From the NCBI RefSeq assembly GCF_910596095.1, contig NC_056550.1:20580001-20644000 (forward strand): a stretch of 64,000 bases of DNA, written 5' to 3'. This DNA comes from Thunnus maccoyii (Eukaryota > Chordata > Actinopteri > Scombriformes > Scombridae). Position numbers and translations under genes: made by a program. Within the stretch, counting starts at the first letter, position 1; each line of letters starts with the position of its first letter. The notes under the pieces were generated by a model, which was not told where the DNA came from, ran no database searches, and worked only from the letters and a program-made list of their open reading frames with translations. Below, piece by piece: positions 63,590-64,000 of the stretch.

Positions 63590-64000
63590 GTAAAATGACC
63601 TCAATCCTGTTGTTTTTTTGCATCGTATCAAGTGACCCTAGAGGTTGGGATTCACAGGCAGCATACACATGCCTTAAGGGATGTTTACAACTAATGTTTC
63701 ATTCATTATCAGTTTGACTCAAGTGTTCACCCTCAAGTCTAGTATGATAAGTGGGATATGATGGTGTACAGTACTTTCTCTAAGCCTGCAGCATTAAGTT
63801 TGAGATTAAAATTATGTGTTTCTCTCAGTGACCTGTTTGCACCTGTTCCTTCTCTTTATCTTTTGATCCATGTCACCATCTGTGTGTAGCTGTTATATCC
63901 ATGTCTCGACCTTTTCCGGACACCAGCCAGCTGGCATTATATAGTCTGATCCAAGCCACCTAAGTTGACCTAGTCAGCCTCTCAACCATTGTTTTCTTTA
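63590..64000 (+). other. ttyh3: TTYH3 intron, right edge of window
   Basis: I see no further exon before the window ends. Confidence 0.7.

Overview
The window reads as nuclear DNA of a ray-finned (teleost, probably percomorph) fish. Its coding exons are short and split by GT-AG introns. Four proteins match vertebrate families, and the intergenic DNA is AT-rich and carries teleost-type repeats: a CR1/L2-type LINE with a GTTGA-pentamer tail, Tc1 and hAT derivatives, a 'GCTGCAACTAAC...ATCGATTAATC' family, and GT/ATT microsatellites. No bacterial, organellar or CRISPR feature was seen.

Layout. Bases 1-43,786 hold no gene I can support. This stretch contains a tandemly duplicated dead LINE block (6.2-10.7 kb), an older LINE reverse-transcriptase fragment (23.1-23.8 kb), several MITE-like or compound repeats (17.5, 21.9, 27.8, 30.9 and 38.6 kb), and patches of repeat-free sequence that resemble conserved non-coding elements (about 10.9, 15.0, 19.1, 32.1, 41.1 and 42.1 kb). 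From 43.8 kb the window is gene-dense: MRM2 (minus strand, 2 coding exons), NUDT1 (plus, 3 coding exons), SNX8 (minus, 13 coding exons) and the first coding exon of TTYH3 (plus, runs off the right edge). All exon joins were derived from splice sites, reading phase and similarity to human proteins recalled from memory.

Gene relationships. MRM2 and NUDT1 are head to head, with about 1 kb between MRM2's ATG and NUDT1's first exon. NUDT1 and SNX8 are tail to tail. SNX8 and TTYH3 are head to head across a CpG-rich stretch. MRM2-NUDT1-SNX8 matches the human 7p22.3 order. TTYH3 lies directly next to SNX8 here, whereas in human several genes (EIF3B, CHST12, LFNG, BRAT1, IQCE) intervene. The products do unrelated jobs: mitochondrial rRNA 2'-O-methylation, oxidised-nucleotide hydrolysis, endosomal sorting and an anion-channel-family membrane protein. 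Their proximity is synteny, not a pathway.

I found no evidence of a novel multi-gene system. The items most worth a second look are the EH-like N-terminal region of fish SNX8, a GC-AG intron in SNX8, a pair of TCACGTGA boxes upstream of NUDT1, a poly(A) signal overlapping the MRM2 stop codon, and the LINE block, whose two copies share nonsense codons.
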